Assembly (NCBI GenBank): GCA_030998225.1
Contig: JAPYXD010000680.1
Span: 10,540,001 to 10,604,000 of the forward strand
Direction: 5' to 3'
Source of the DNA: Diplolepis rosae
Lineage: Eukaryota; Arthropoda; Insecta; Hymenoptera; Diplolepididae
DNA length: 64,000 bases
A program made the translations under genes and the position numbers. Positions 33,133 to 46,900 of this stretch are shown here, piece after piece (positions within the stretch are counted from its first letter, which is position 1; the number at the start of each line of letters is the position of its first letter). The notes under the pieces were generated by a model. That model was not told where the DNA came from. It was given only the letters and a program-made list of their open reading frames with translations, and searched no databases.

Positions 33133-35113
33133 TTGAATGACTCCCAATCTACTTTTCTTGCAGGCCGGGGTCAGCTGTGTAATAACCTTGATTTGATCTT
33201 CTTATCCTCTTCTCTTTTTCACCTCGTAATTGTTCGCCTTGGTGCTGGCCCTCATGGATTCGACCATCTTCCGGTTCTTGGTTTTCTCAGGAAATCCCTT
33301 CAGCATGTACATTTATCCAACAGGTGCTTTAACATGAAGACTCTAGATTGGTGTTGCTTTCGCGCTCGCTGTGATGAGCTTTCTTTGGATCTTCAGCCAG
33401 AGCTTGACGAGGAAGAGGATCCTAGACTAATCTACGATAATTTTTTGGTTGGTGTCTTTTTCGTATTTGAGGTGTGACATTGCCCTGGCGAGGAGGAGAA
33501 CTGCCATTGAGCGTTATATACACAATCAGACTAGGGAGAAGAAGAATGCGTGTCACAGGGCGAATCGGAAGGTTAAGAGCTTCCTGAGATCTCGGAAATT
33601 GATTCCTTTCGTACGTAATGCGAGTCCTTGAGCTCGTCTGCAGGGTTTGAAAATATCTGGAGGACTGTTAGACCTATGTTCTCTAGAAGGGATGCCGGCA
33701 GATCAGGCGTTACCAATTCTCTGGATTCTTCTGAGTTTCGTGCTTTAGGAGGAAAAAATCCTCGCTTGACTGTGTTGCTGCTGTGGTTTGCGTTCTACTT
33801 TAGGGTTTTGGATCTGATGAGGGCACGTGTTCATTGGCACTCGGCCTCAAGGGCGCTTTTAATACTGTGCTCCTTGCCGAGCTATTCTCGCAGCTGTATG
33901 ATCGTCGCCTTTCGGAGAAACTCATTAACTTTATCTAGTTTTTAATTGCTAGGCAAAATTTGTATTTTTCTCCGTTGTACTCGTCTCCAAGAGTTTGCGC
34001 GGTTAGTGTTCCGCAGGGCGGCATCTTATCACCCATACTCTTTAATTTACATCTTCTTCTTCTGAATAGGTTCCTGCCTTAGGATGTACCCTGGAGCTTT
34101 TGAAATAGGCTATAGATTCTTTTATTCCTTTGTTTGAGAAGCTGAGTCTTTTTATATCTGCACCTAAGTGTCAACTATGTGTTGCTTCGGGGGCTTGACG
34201 CAGAATGGATGACATCCCGGTTCGGATTGGTGACACCACGATCCTTTGCCAGCCCACCCTTAAATATATTGGCAGTATTTTGGACACTCATATTTCTTTT
34301 GGGTTCACCACACTAGGTATATTGCTGATAAGGCAATCCTTGATCGGGCACAATATGAATCGCTTCGGGTGACTTTGGGCTGAATGCGGACCACTCCGAT
34401 CCTTGTGCTCTTTTCTGAGTCCGGTGGGCCTCCGCTTTCTTTGCATAGATCTTATCTTTCATTTGGAGGAATTTCTCTTGGTGGGGCTATCTGCTTATTC
34501 CTAAACTCCAACTTCTCGGCGCGAGGGTTTTTTCTAGGAGATTCCGTGTTCTTCCGGCCAGATGTGGTTTGTTCACCTCTTACATCTGTGTTCGGGGTTT
34601 GGCTGAAGGATTTTATCGTTTGTGCCGAGCTCCATATTTTGGTGCTCCTTCCACACTGGAGATTTATTTGACTCTTGAACGGATTCCTGAGCTTGAACCT
34701 TCCGGTGCTTCTGAACCCTCTACTTATTCTTCTGATTGCATTCTTGGTTCCCACTGCAAGTTTATCTTTACTGAAAGTTCTGTTAATCCTGTCAATGAGA
34801 GAGCTGGCTGTGGATTTTATGTTCCCTTTTTCAAATATAAGTTCGGCATAGGTTCTCTCACTCAGCCCTCGTATGCATTAGGGACAGATGTGTGGCTTCT
34901 TGTAACCCGTAGATTGCTCACTCTATCGTTGGTCTCCTGCTGCGGGCCAAGTTACCTGAGTTAAGGGTGCGTTTTTCTGGATTCCTGACCATTCTAGCAT
35001 TCGGGGCAGTGAGATTGCTGAACGTATTGCTAGGACTGCCGCAGGATTTCTTGGCTTGGATTTCTGCTATAAGGCCGTACCAGGGCTCCCGTCACACTGG
35101 CTCCGAGTATATA
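33133..35113 (+). mobile_element. non-LTR retrotransposon with RNase H, degraded
   Basis: Order of remnants: endonuclease tail (NNLDLIFLSSSLFHLVIV, then PHGFDHLPVLG), RT palm (ALGLKGAFNTVLLAELFSQL), RT box (VSVPQGGILSPILFNLHLL), then an RNase H region (ERAGCGFYVPFFKYKFGI; SIRGSEIAERIARTAAGFLG). A C-terminal RNase H suggests the I or LOA groups rather than R1. It is 5' truncated and its visible right side stops where the mariner at 35114 begins. Many frameshifts. The FADD motif was not found. Confidence 0.75.
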
Positions 35114-36408
35114 CTAGGTTGTTCAAAAAGTTTTGAAAGCGACATCTATAGAGCAGTAGAAGAACTAAAATTTCTACGCCATTTTAAGATTTCATCTTTC
35201 ATATGAACATACCCAAAATGTCATTTCACTCTGTCAATTCATTGTTTGTTTACAAGCCATTTGAAGTTGACGTGTCAGTGTATTTTTGTACAATGGAAAA
35301 AACCGAATATCGTGCAGTGATAAAATTCTTTGTTTTGGAAGGTTTATCGGCAACGGAAATTCATACAAAAATGATGAAAGTGTTAAAGGAAGCTGCTCCT
35401 TCATTTCCAACTGTGCATCGATGGGTTTTAGAGTTTAGACGTGGTCGAAAAAGCGTTGAAGACGATCCACGCTCAGGACGTCCAAAAAGTGCATCAACAC
35501 CAGCATTCATAGCAAAAGTACAGGATATGGTTTTGGAAGATCGTCGATTGACCGAGAGAGATTTAGCAGAGGTCCTAGACATCTCATTAGGCAGTGTGAG
35601 TCATATTTTACGTGAAGTTTTGGGTTTCAGAAAGCTCTGTGCACAATGGATTCCGCATTCGCTCACAATGGAACAAAAACACGTTCGAATGCGACTTTCT
35701 GAGCAACATTTGAAGCGTTTTTGAAAGGATAAAAAGGATTTTTTGCGTCGATTCATCACTATGGATGAGACTTGGGTCTTCCATCATGATCCTGAATCAA
35801 AACAAGAGGCTAAGGAGTGGTGTGAACCAGGCACTTCGGCACCGAAGCGAGTTCGTGTCCAGAAATCGGCGAAGAAGGTGTTAGCATCAGTTTTTTGGGA
35901 TGCAAAAGGGATTTTGTTGGTGGATTATCTCCAAACTGGCAAAACAATAAATTCTGAATATTATTGTAACCGTTTGGATCATTTGGATGCAAAAATTCGT
36001 GAAAAAAGACCCGGTTTGCAGAAGAAAAATATCCTTTTTCATCAAGGCAATGCACCCGCTCACACAGCTCAAAAAACCATCACTAAAATAACCGAATTAA
36101 AGTACGAATTCTTGCAGCATCCACCTTATTCGCCTGATTTAGCTCCCTCTGACTTCTGGCTGTTCCCACACCTCAAGAAATTCCTTCGTGGGAAGCATTT
36201 TTCATCAAACGAAGAGGTTTTAGCCGTCGTAGAGGAGTATTTTGCAGGCCTTGCAGAAAGTCACTTCCATGATAGGTTAAACAAGTTGGAAGACCGTTGG
36301 ACCAAATGTATTGATCTTATGGGAGATTATACTGAGCAATAAAAGTGATTTCACCTAAAAAAAAAACGTATTTTCATTTCCGCTTTCAAAACTTTTTGAA
36401 CAACCTAG
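35114..36408 (+). mobile_element. mariner (D34D), nearly full-length
   Basis: TIRs of 28 bp (CTAGGTTGTTCAAAAAGTTT at the left, its inverse ending 36408) are flanked by TA. It lies at the right edge of the non-LTR remnant, but I could not show that the remnant continues on the other side. Confidence 0.9.
35293..36342 (+). pseudogene. mariner transposase, one stop and one catalytic change
   Basis: From ATG 35293: MEKTEYRAVIKFFVLEGLSA (first HTH), DDPRSGRPKSAST (GRP linker), LTERDLAEVLDISLGSVSHI (second HTH). A TGA at 35722-35724 falls after LKRF, and the frame then continues with FITMDETWVFHHD (first Asp), LFHQGNAPAHT (second Asp replaced by Gly) and YSPDLAPSDFWLF (third Asp). It ends LEDRWTKCIDLMGDYTEQ. 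About 349 codons, family-typical length. Inactive by two lesions, otherwise well preserved. Confidence 0.9.
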
Positions 36409-37698
36409 TATATATGTATATTGTATAGTCGGAAACTGTACCAACATGGTATAATTCCCGAGCTTCATGTCTATAATATTTTTTTTTATGGTGTGACAGG
36501 ATTTAAAAATTAAACACAGTTTTTGAGCCTTCAATTGCTCCAAGAGGAAAAGCCTTGCGGCATAAAAACCCCTTGTCCTTTTTTATTACTCACTACGTTT
36601 AACACTGATCAGTTATTGAATAATATTTAAGCGTACAAGCTTTCGGCGCTTGCTACATTCAAATAAATTGAATGTTATATTAATTATTGCGTCACTAAAA
36701 CGCTATATGAAAGAGGTGGATGATATACTTTTTTAACATGAGCTTTACTCAAGGGCTTCTTAATTGCGACTGACTAATCATGCATAAAATAGCACACACA
36801 AAAACGCCCTGACTCTCTCTCTTCTCTTTTCAAATCTTGGCGGCTTGAGCCGCTACGGAACAAATCGAGTATATCCGAAGTCAATCGTCACCTAATCACA
36901 CATCATAGGCTACACATGGTATAACACATTTACACATCTGATGACCAGAAAATATATACTTTAATGTTCAGAATTCAAATAATTTCACATCATTTTAAGA
37001 CATTAAACAAATTCTTCAAAAGATATATAATAATTAACGAGGATTTCAGAAATATTAAAACAATCGAATTATCCATTGATAAATACAGTCAAATCTCAGT
37101 TTATATGACTCGCCGCAGCATTACTTATTCCGAGCAACAGCATTCTCTCATGTGGGGCAACAGCTCTCCCGAAAATGTGGGAGAGCAGTTAGTCCATACA
37201 AAAGTAGACCTGTTAACCTATAAAGAGCGCTGCTATCGCCCTCCAGTGTACTGACGCAGGAGCACTAGAGGTAGATCCTTAGGCCCAAAACCACCCACTT
37301 GTTTGAGTAGAAAAAATTGTTCGGAATAAGAATCTGGAATATAAAATATGTTTTTTCATTGAAATACCCAACTTAGGTTCTATGGAGCGCAAACTGGGCC
37401 CCGGGGTCAGTTTTCGATTGCACCGTAAGATAGATCTCTTGAAACCACAACACTTTTATATTGATCATTTTCTCCGCAAATGCGATCCTTTCAAGATATT
37501 TGACCATCCAGCTTCTTTTTATACACATTGCATGCAAGCCTCGGGATTTTGACTCTTAAGGCTTGTTTGTATGAGCTTACTTTAAAAAGTTAAACACTGG
37601 GAATTACTTATGAGACAACAATTTCTACTGACCTTAATTAAATGATTATAAGGTTGTATTTAATCGAACATACAGTTATTTTAATTTAAATAAAATTA
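36409..37698. other. intergenic downstream of gene A
   Basis: Begins with a TATATATGTATA run. A frame at 36964-37254 has no recognisable motif. Nothing else supported. Confidence 0.4.
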
Positions 37699-37950
37699 TT
37701 AAAGCTTTATACGTTTATTCTGTTCCTCCGTTGCATGTTCGGTTTTGATAACAAAACTTGCATCTTCTGTTATATACGTTCCTATCTTCCTAAGTATTTT
37801 CTCAACATCTTCAAGTGCAAAATAGATTCTAATGAAACGAAGCAATACATCACGTTCATTATCATGTCGATCAAGCGTGACTCCAACGAGATAGTTCACA
37901 CTTGTATCATTTTCTCTGATGGCCTTGATCACAGGACTGCCAATGTCTCC
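37699..37950 (-). CDS. gene A exon 4 (GDIGS box and C-terminus)
   Basis: The acceptor is TTACATAG. The exon encodes 83 residues, GDIGSPVIKAIRENDTS..., with the core YLVGVTLDR and LLRFIRIYFALEDVEKILRK (final strand and C-terminal helix). A charged tail ends at the stop 37701-37699. No Cys. Confidence 0.8.
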   Translation of the reverse strand, partial: GDIGSPVIKAIRENDTSVNYLVGVTLDRHDNERDVLLRFIRIYFALEDVEKILRKIGTYITEDASFVIKTEHATEEQNKRIKL

Positions 37951-40900
37951 CTATGTAATAATATAAAAATATATCAATTATACGGGGAAAAAAACTGCAT
38001 TTGGAAAATATTCCCATGAGTCAAACCACCTCAACTCGATCAATGAATTTCCATCGGTTTTCGGAAAAGTAACGACAATTATAAAATTCGATAACTTATA
38101 ACAAAACAAAAAAAATTGATTCGGACGGTTTCTCGAAATTCCGTACCGTTATTATTATTTTTGGTTTTTATTAATTTCGCAACATTTTAAGGAAAAATTG
38201 ATATCTCGCGACCCGTTTGCAATAAACGAATGAAATTTTTTTGGCTATCGCAAAAAGTTTTTATTTTTGAAATATTACCATTAAAATACTCACAATTCAA
38301 TTTGGTCTTTATTAACAATTGTTTAAACAATTTTAATTATTTATACTCTCTAGGCCTACCGTTGAAGTGAAATTTTCACAAACTATATCCTACACATTTA
38401 TCTTCATGTTCTGGAATGAAAAAATTCGTAATTCCGACTCTCAGAGTCAATATATTTTAAATACAAACATCGTGTTCATTTATTTTAATTTATACAAACA
38501 ATAATAATTTTTTGGTTTGGAAATTAGAAATACAGATAGACAGCACTAAACAATTTATGCAATCACATGGATCACTAAAGACGTATCTTTGGAAAAGAGC
38601 ATACATTTAAGAGTCTTTGCATTCGCAACTGAAAATTGATGGTACTGACGCGTATTTTTTATCCCAACAACTTATTCAAAACATTTCTGCATTTTTTGTT
38701 TCTGGTTATTGGCATTTCGAAATTTTTCTAGTAGAAAACAAAATATTTTACCCCCGATATATTATCCCCGAATATATTTAATATATTTTATTGCATCAAA
38801 TATCCTAACAAGATTTTTTATTTGTTTAAAATTCCAATGTATCTCTTTTTATTTACAGCATTTCATATAAACTCATCACTTTTTCATAACTGCAGTTATG
38901 CGACATTATTTTTTATACTTTAATTTGAAGAATCTACTCACTCTTTATGTTAGGTTCTACTTGGCAAGCCGAGATTCGGCAAACTTATGTTCGACCAAGT
39001 AATCGGCTCTGATTGGCGACCCGAATTTCGGAAAATCCTATATGGTGCTTCTTAGCTCAAATTTAATTAAAATTTAACTTAGCTCATCTTTAACCTAAAT
39101 CTGGTTCACTTTGACTCCCATTTATCGTATATATCAAATCGTTTCTAGTAAGTTATATTTAAAAACATCATATCAGGTGCACAAATAAGTTTCCGCCGTT
39201 TTTTATCAAAAATTGGGCATTTATTGTGAAAGAACGGAACCTTATGTTTTATTCGAGGTATTGTCCATTGCATTGTTCTTATTGCGTTTGGTACGAATCT
39301 TGATCTAATAATGCTTCCAATTCCGCGTCTTCGTACACTTTATATTATTATTTATATTATATTTTTATATATATTTATTTCACACTGATAAAATTCACTA
39401 ATATTTCAAGTTTATGTTATTGAGAGATGTCCAACCTTACGACAGTGACATTTTACATCTGTCTGTTTCAACCGAAACTTACTGGTGACGCCAACTTTTG
39501 TCAAACGACGGAAACTTATTTGTACACCTGACATAAAAAAGTTGATTTTTTAATGTAATTACCATGGTGGACGTTTGCCCTGGAAATTTTGCCAGTCCAC
39601 ATAATAGTTTCCGTTTATAATCTCCTAATCGGATCACCGGCCTGCAGAACTCATCAGTACGAAGTTGTACTGGCATACAATGCAAAAGTTCAGAATATTC
39701 TGCGTTCCCAATGCGATTAATTTTTTTATCATCATTTGTGACTGAGCCCCATCCACATATTGTAGCTTCATATTTATGTGAATTTAAGCGAAGTGAATTT
39801 TTGTACAGAGGCAGAATGTTTACACGCGTATAATCGACTTTATTTGAAACCTAGAACAATATGTTAAGTCAGAAAATAGTTAACTTTATTATGTGAACAG
39901 TAGGATATACAGAAAAACTGCTAAATAAACAAACAAACAAATTTTTGAAGGTTTGTCTGCTGTGTCTTTACACAGAAAAAACAAAGTATTATTTTAACCC
40001 TGAATCTGGTGTTAAATTAATCCGTGAAATATTTTATCGAAGGCGTGTTATTTTAACACTAGAATTAGTGTAGCAACATCTTAAAAAACACTTCTAGAAA
40101 ACTTCCTGCGACATATTTTACATTTTATTATTTCTGTGTACATGGAGAAAAAGTCTAATTATTATAAAGGGTTTTCCAATAGGGACATAACAATTTCGTA
40201 TCTTTATATGAACGCACCCTTAAACTTTTTCAATGAACTGTCAATGTCAAAACGTTAGTTAAAGTCAACATTTTCATCATGGTAAAGTCCACGAACCAGC
40301 AACGTTTGGATATGATTAAAAATTACTACCGAAATTCTAAGTCGGTGGTCGCAACTTTAAGAGCGCTTACTCCAATTTTCGGCCGTAATAATCGTCCCAC
40401 CCGACAGGCTGTGCGTGCTATAGTGGATAAATTCGAGACCAAATTTACACTATTGGACGTTCCGGTGCCAAAAAGACGTCGTATTGCTCGAAGCGAAGAA
40501 ATAATCGCAGCCGTAAGTGCATCGATTCAAAATGAGCCAAATCAGTCGATTCCACGTCGTTCTCAAGAATTGGGCATCGATCAAACGACACTGTGGCGTA
40601 TTATGCAAAAAGATCTTGGCCTACATGCTTTCAAGATTAAATTGACTCAAGAACTGAAACCACTTGATCATTTGATCGCCGAAACTTCTCCAATTGGGCT
40701 CTGGCAAAGCTTGAAGAAAATGAAGAATTTCATCGGAAAATCATCTTCAGCCAACGTCCCGGTCGAAATGTGTGCCAGAGTGGTGGAAAATTGGGTCCAA
40801 AGAATCGACCGCTGTAAACAGGCTCGTGGTGGTCATATGACCAATATTGAATTTCATTCATAAAATGTAATGGTTGCACTAGACCCACCATAAATTTGAA

Positions 40901-43900
40901 CTCAATATCTCAAATATTTATGTGTTTTATTCATAGATAAAATTGTTATGTCCCTATTGGAAAACCTTTTAGTTAGCTGAGCTTTTCCTATTGAAGCACC
41001 GAACTTGATATGAAAAATTAGTATAAGCTTCTACCAATATTGGCATCAACTCATGCATTTTTAACACGGAATGTCTTATACTATAAAAGAATCAAGCGCA
41101 TGCCATTATTGCTAGTGTCATATCTTGTGAAAACAATGTTTCTTGCAAAAATGGCTCGATCTTCGCCTTGCTATGGTTGCAAGAAAACTCATTTTATTCC
41201 AGCAAGAGTTCTCTTGCAGCCGAGGAAACACGTTAAGTGCTATGTTTAAGAATAGCCGTGGCTTCACATCTTGGTTTTAAAAGAACTCATGCTCAAATAG
41301 GATGAGTTTGTGGCAACCATAGCAAGGCGAATTCCGAGCTATTTTCGCAAGGCACAACTGCTCTAAAAGCATGAAACTTAGTACTTTTTGAGCATGGAGG
41401 GATCCCTGCTTAAAATGTATGAATTTTTCACGAGGATAGCAAGAACAAAACCTGCTATAAAAGCATGACCAGATTTCATGCTATCAAAATCAGTTTCCTT
41501 TCTCCATGTATAACATCCTAAATCTTGTATTTATAGAATAAGAATTTTCCTCAAAAATACAAATTTAAAAGATGTTTCTGTAAAATTTACAAAATAATAA
41601 TATACATATAGAATCACAATGTTGACTATAGAAATGTAATATTGCCTCATACGCGTGCGTACGCTGTACAATAAAGTGCTTTTATACTTCCGCTCCTTGG
41701 GCAGAAAATACGCGCTTTTTCTGTCTATTTCAGATAAAGTATCGTATGTACCACACAGAAAAAAAAGTCTTACTTCTATTGGTCTTCTTTTTGGTTTTGG
41801 CTTAAATGAAGCCGATGACTAAAATCACTCACGAAAATTGTCTTGAAAGAAGTCTTTATATGTCTTCAACTAAAAGCAATACTCAAGTAACATATGGCTA
41901 GTTGTACCTACGTGTCTCAAAACGTAAAGAAAGATCCTGTTGGCTTGAAAGAAGAAGTTCGTGAAGCTTGTTTCTAGCACTGAGGTCTAGATTCTAGTTC
42001 TCTTGGCTAATTTATGACGTCACTGCGCGACAGATGAGCGGAAAACTCTGCATGCCATTCACGCTATGTTGTCTATAATCCATGCAGATCTTTGCGAGTG
42101 CTTTCGATCTTTGGGACGCTCATCGATTTATTGTTTATGTTATTTCTCGAATATTCTCGCGTGTTCCGATAAAGGTTTTCGATATTGAAAAAATACGTGT
42201 ATTTAATGTTATACTAATTTATGAAAAAAGTTGATTTATTTTTACTTGAGTAAGGTTCAAAAACTCTAGTCACGACACTTACTCTCAAAAGCTCTGAATA
42301 ATTCTTGCAGTCACTATATAAGAAAGTTCCAAGTTTTATATCTCAAAATTGTAAGCGAGCGTGTGCGTGATTCGACGAAAGCGTATCGTCCTATATATAA
42401 GTTTTAGTTATCAGGTTTATAAAGGGTTTCCCAATAAGGGTGATATGTTTTGAAATTGAAAAAAAACACTGAATATTCATTCGGAATTGATCGAAATCTT
42501 TTTTATTATATTGGATATTCTATGCCATTTATGATTTAAAGAATATATCGGCCAAATGTCCCCCGAGACTTGAGCCAAAAATGCGCCTCATCAGAAAAGA
42601 TGATTTTTTGATGAAAATTGGGATCATTTTCAATTGATTCCAGAGCCCAATCCGCGAACTCCCGACGCAAACGATGGTCATTAGGCTTCAGTTCTTGGGC
42701 CAGAATCATCTTATAGGGATGCAGGCCAAGATCCAATCGCAAAATACGCCAGGTAGTCATCCTGGACAGGCCCAATTCCTGAGATCGGCGTGGCACGGAC
42801 AATTCACGGTACGGCGGCTATATTCTGTGTAGAACGTGCGGTACGCATACGATTTTTAGGCTTAGTATCCAATAGAGTAAATTCACTCTCCAACTTATCG
42901 ATTATTCGACGAATTGAGAGCGCGGATGGAGCAGAATGACGACCATATTTTGCACGATATGCTCTTTGAACACCGACAAAACTTCTCGAATTTTGATAAA
43001 ATAATTGGACAATTTCCAAACGTTGTGGAAGCGTGAAACTACTCATGATTAAATGGCAAACCTTACTGATGACAACTGACAGCAGACGTCAAAAATTCCA
43101 GTTCAAATGAGCCCGATAGGGACATTCAAAATCATATCACCCCTATTGGGAAACCCTTTATTTGTAAAGTTGTATATTTAACTGTATTTGTGATAAAAAA
43201 TATGATTGGCTGCGACTGAATGGTGTAAATGCATTTGTATGATGTTTATGTATGTATGTATTGGATGACTAATGGTTTGTGACTAATTTTTAGTCCACAG
43301 TAGGGCTATCTTCTAGTTGTACGAGTATATTATCCGGCTAGTTTGAAGACTTCCATTCAAGACTAGTTTTTAGGGGGACTGGTCTACTTTATATCACACC
43401 TAAAAAGAAGCCCATTTTTTTACTTCGTTTAAGACTTTTTTTTCTGTGGACAGCAGTAAAGTTGAACTTCATACTCGGATGCAGTTTTACCGTCCAAGCT
43501 GAAGGCAAGGATGTTAAATTCTGCATCCTCGAAAAGGTCAACTTTACTGTTTAGGTTTTTTTGTAAATTTGGTCTTATTTTGTGAATTTGGTGTTACCGG
43601 TATTTCAGTTTTAAGAAAGATATAAATGTCCTTTCCGGTGTTGTATAGATGTTTATTGACAATTCGTTGACGTGGCGACCAAAGTTTTGGTCCTTTTCAA
43701 GACTACAAAGGAGAAATTTTTCAATTAATACATAATGTACTATTATTCTACAAATACTTTCAAAAAAAATTTTACCTGCATCAATATAAAATTTTTTTGC
43801 CACTTTTGACTAATTGAGAAGCACCAAGTCAGTCACTGATTGAAATTATTGAAAATTCTGATTCAGATTTAGAGAGAATATAATTTTTATTATATTCTTG

Positions 43901-46900
43901 TAATGTTGATTCATATTGATTGAGTTTTTTGTGAAAACTAGAGTAGTTATATTTCATTTATATATTTTCAGTTGTATTTGTAGCGATGTACTATTGGGTT
44001 GTCCCAGAAGTAATTGCCGATTTCACATATAGATGTCTTTGGCCATTTTTTGGGATGGCTTCTTTCAATGTCATGATTTTTCTCTTCTGGCATTTGTTAG
44101 CTGTCACTCTTAGCTTGTTTTACAAACAAATTTCGCGTAATTTCGTTTACAGTTGTTGTTTGACATCAACGTTAAGATGGAGTATAAAAACAAACATTTT
44201 CGTCATATTTTGCTTTTTTATTTCCGTAAAGGAAAGAACGCCGCACAGGTTGCTAAAAAGTTACGTGATATGTATGGTGAGGAAGCCTTAAAAGACAGGC
44301 AGTGTCGAAATTGGTTTGATAAATTCCGTTCTGGCGATTTTTCACTCAAAGATGAGAAACGTTCAGGTCGGCCAAATGAAGTTGATGATGACCAAATCAA
44401 AGCCATAATCGAATCGGATTGTCATGTAACTGTGCAAGAGATTAAAGAAATGTTAAAAATACCAAAATCAACAATCGACCATCATATACAACGTCTTGGA
44501 CTAGTTAAAAAACTTGATATTTTTATTCGACATGACTTGAAAGAAATTCATTTAACAAAACGCAGCAATGCTTATGATTTGCATCTTAAACGCAATAGAT
44601 TATATCCTTTTTTTGAACGAATTATCACTGGTGATGAAAAATGGATTGTTTACAATAACGTCGATCGAAAAGGATCATGGTCCAAGCATGATAAACCACC
44701 ACAAACAACATCGAAAGCTGAATTGCATCAAAAAGAGATTATGCTGTCTGTTTGGTGGAATTGGAAAGGTGTGGTATTTTTTGAGCTGCTTCCAAGGAAC
44801 CAAACGATTAATTCGAATGTCTGCTATCCTCAAATTAACAAATTGGACGTAGCAGTCAAAGAAAAACAGCCAGAATTGGTCAATCGCAAAGGTGTAATTT
44901 TTCACCATGGAAACGCTACACTACATACATCTTTAGCCACTCGCAAAAAATTATCAAGGCTTGGTTGGGAAGTGATGTTACATTCATTATATAACCCTGA
45001 CCTTGAACCATCAGATTACTATTTATTTTGATCCTTGCAGAAAAAATGTGTTTAATTTGTATGAAAAAATCGGCAATAACTTCTGGGACAAACCTACACA
45101 AAAAAATATTGTTGTAATTATGAATACTTAAGAGTAGGCAGACCTTCCTCAGCACATTATATTCAATTACAAAAATTATAAAATTGGTGTCTCATCGAAC
45201 ATAGATGTAAGTTTATGCACAAAATAATGTCAATCGAGACATTTTTTCAAAAAATTCATTGGTTGCAAAGTTCAGAAGTGGACAGCTTGAACAAATTAGG
45301 AGAACACAAACTAAAAAACCTTTCTCCATATGAATTTTTAAGGAAAGGACATTTACATTCAGTAAATTATATACTACTGTGGGCAAAAACTAAGGTGAAT
45401 TTTTAATTTAAACTTCGCGGGTTAACCGTTTCGGGTAAACTCTTTCATTTTTATGTTGGTCCTACTGTTACTGACATCTGTGCCAAATTTCATGTCAATG
45501 TCATCATTTGTTACAAAGTTACGCTTGTGTTTTCTAAACGACTAAAAGTGATTTTTTCGATTTTTACAATGTCTGAATTTATTGAGCAAAAAAGTGCCAT
45601 TAAATTTTGTTTGTGGAATGAAATTTCAGTTGCGGAAACTTTCAGAATATTCCAGAAGGCTTTCGGTGATTTGGGCATGTCGCAAAAAAATTTTTATAAG
45701 TGGTACAAAGACTTCAAAGAAGGTAGAGAACGTGTTGATGACTTGGAACGCCCCGGACGACCATCAACATCACCTGACGAGCAAAACGTCAATCACATCA
45801 AAGAATTAGTGCACAAAAATCGTCGAATAACAATTAGAGACCTTGCTGACACTATTGGCACTTCAAGAAGATCACTCAACACCGTTTCAAAAGATATTTT
45901 GGGCAGACAACTCGTGGTTTTTGCATCACGATAATGCGCCATCTCACACTGCACTCGTTCTTCGTGACCATTTCGCCAAAAACTCAATGCATATCGTTCC
46001 ACAAACACCATATTTGCCTGATTTGGCTCCGTGTGACTTCTGGCTATTCCCCAGACTCAAACGACCACTCCGAGGACACCGTTTTGACACGATTGAAGAG
46101 ATACGAGCCGAATCGAAGAGGGCGTTGAAGGCAATTCCGGAAATCGAATTTAACAAGTGTTTCGGCGATTGGAAAAAACGTTAGCTTGAGTGCATTATAT
46201 CGGGAGGGAATTACTTTGAAGGGGATGAAATTGATTTGGATAAATAAATAAAACATTTTCATTTGATAACAAAATTCACCTTAGTTTTTGCTCACAGTAG
46301 TATGACTACCATGGAAGAAGCAAATGATTTAGAAACATTCTATGAAAATATTCATACACAATAATGACGGAGTAAAATTACAATTAAGCCTATACTTCTT
46401 CCTTCCTGACAATTCGTATTCAAATATTGAATCTTTTTTAATATAATATACTTATAGTGTCGTATGAATTAAAGGTTTCCCAACAACCTACCATGACAAT
46501 TCCGACATCGTAATCATGTCTCGGACATTTTGCACCATAAATATCGCAAACAGAAGGGTACGCAACTTTTAAAATATTAATTCTTTGTCCTTTTTGCAAA
46601 TTCGAATTTCCAATTACAGCAGTAGCTCTTTGATTGTTTTTTTCTATACCATTTCCAACAAACCATGCACATAAGCTTGTTGTCATTAAGAAACCCTTCT
46701 GAAACATGGCTGAACTACAAATATGATAATTGTTTAATTGTAATGATGCCAAGTATTTGTGTTCATCTTCTTTTGGGGGTTTCCCATTGAATATTTTACT
46801 TTGCAGTTGAGGTAAATTGACTTTTGCATGCGTACCTTTAAAATAATAATTATTATTAATGGATTAACAAAAATATGCTCATATCAAATATAAATTATGG

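Noticed and set aside
34384..34964. Several overlapping frames as independent proteins
   Set aside because: They are frame-shifted parts of the non-LTR RT and RNase H region.
45215..45406. Reading frame that looked like a host exon interrupted by the mariner at 45372
   Set aside because: Joining the flanks at the TA target gives an immediate TGA after SVNYI, so the frame is not restored; no splice sites or homology recognised.
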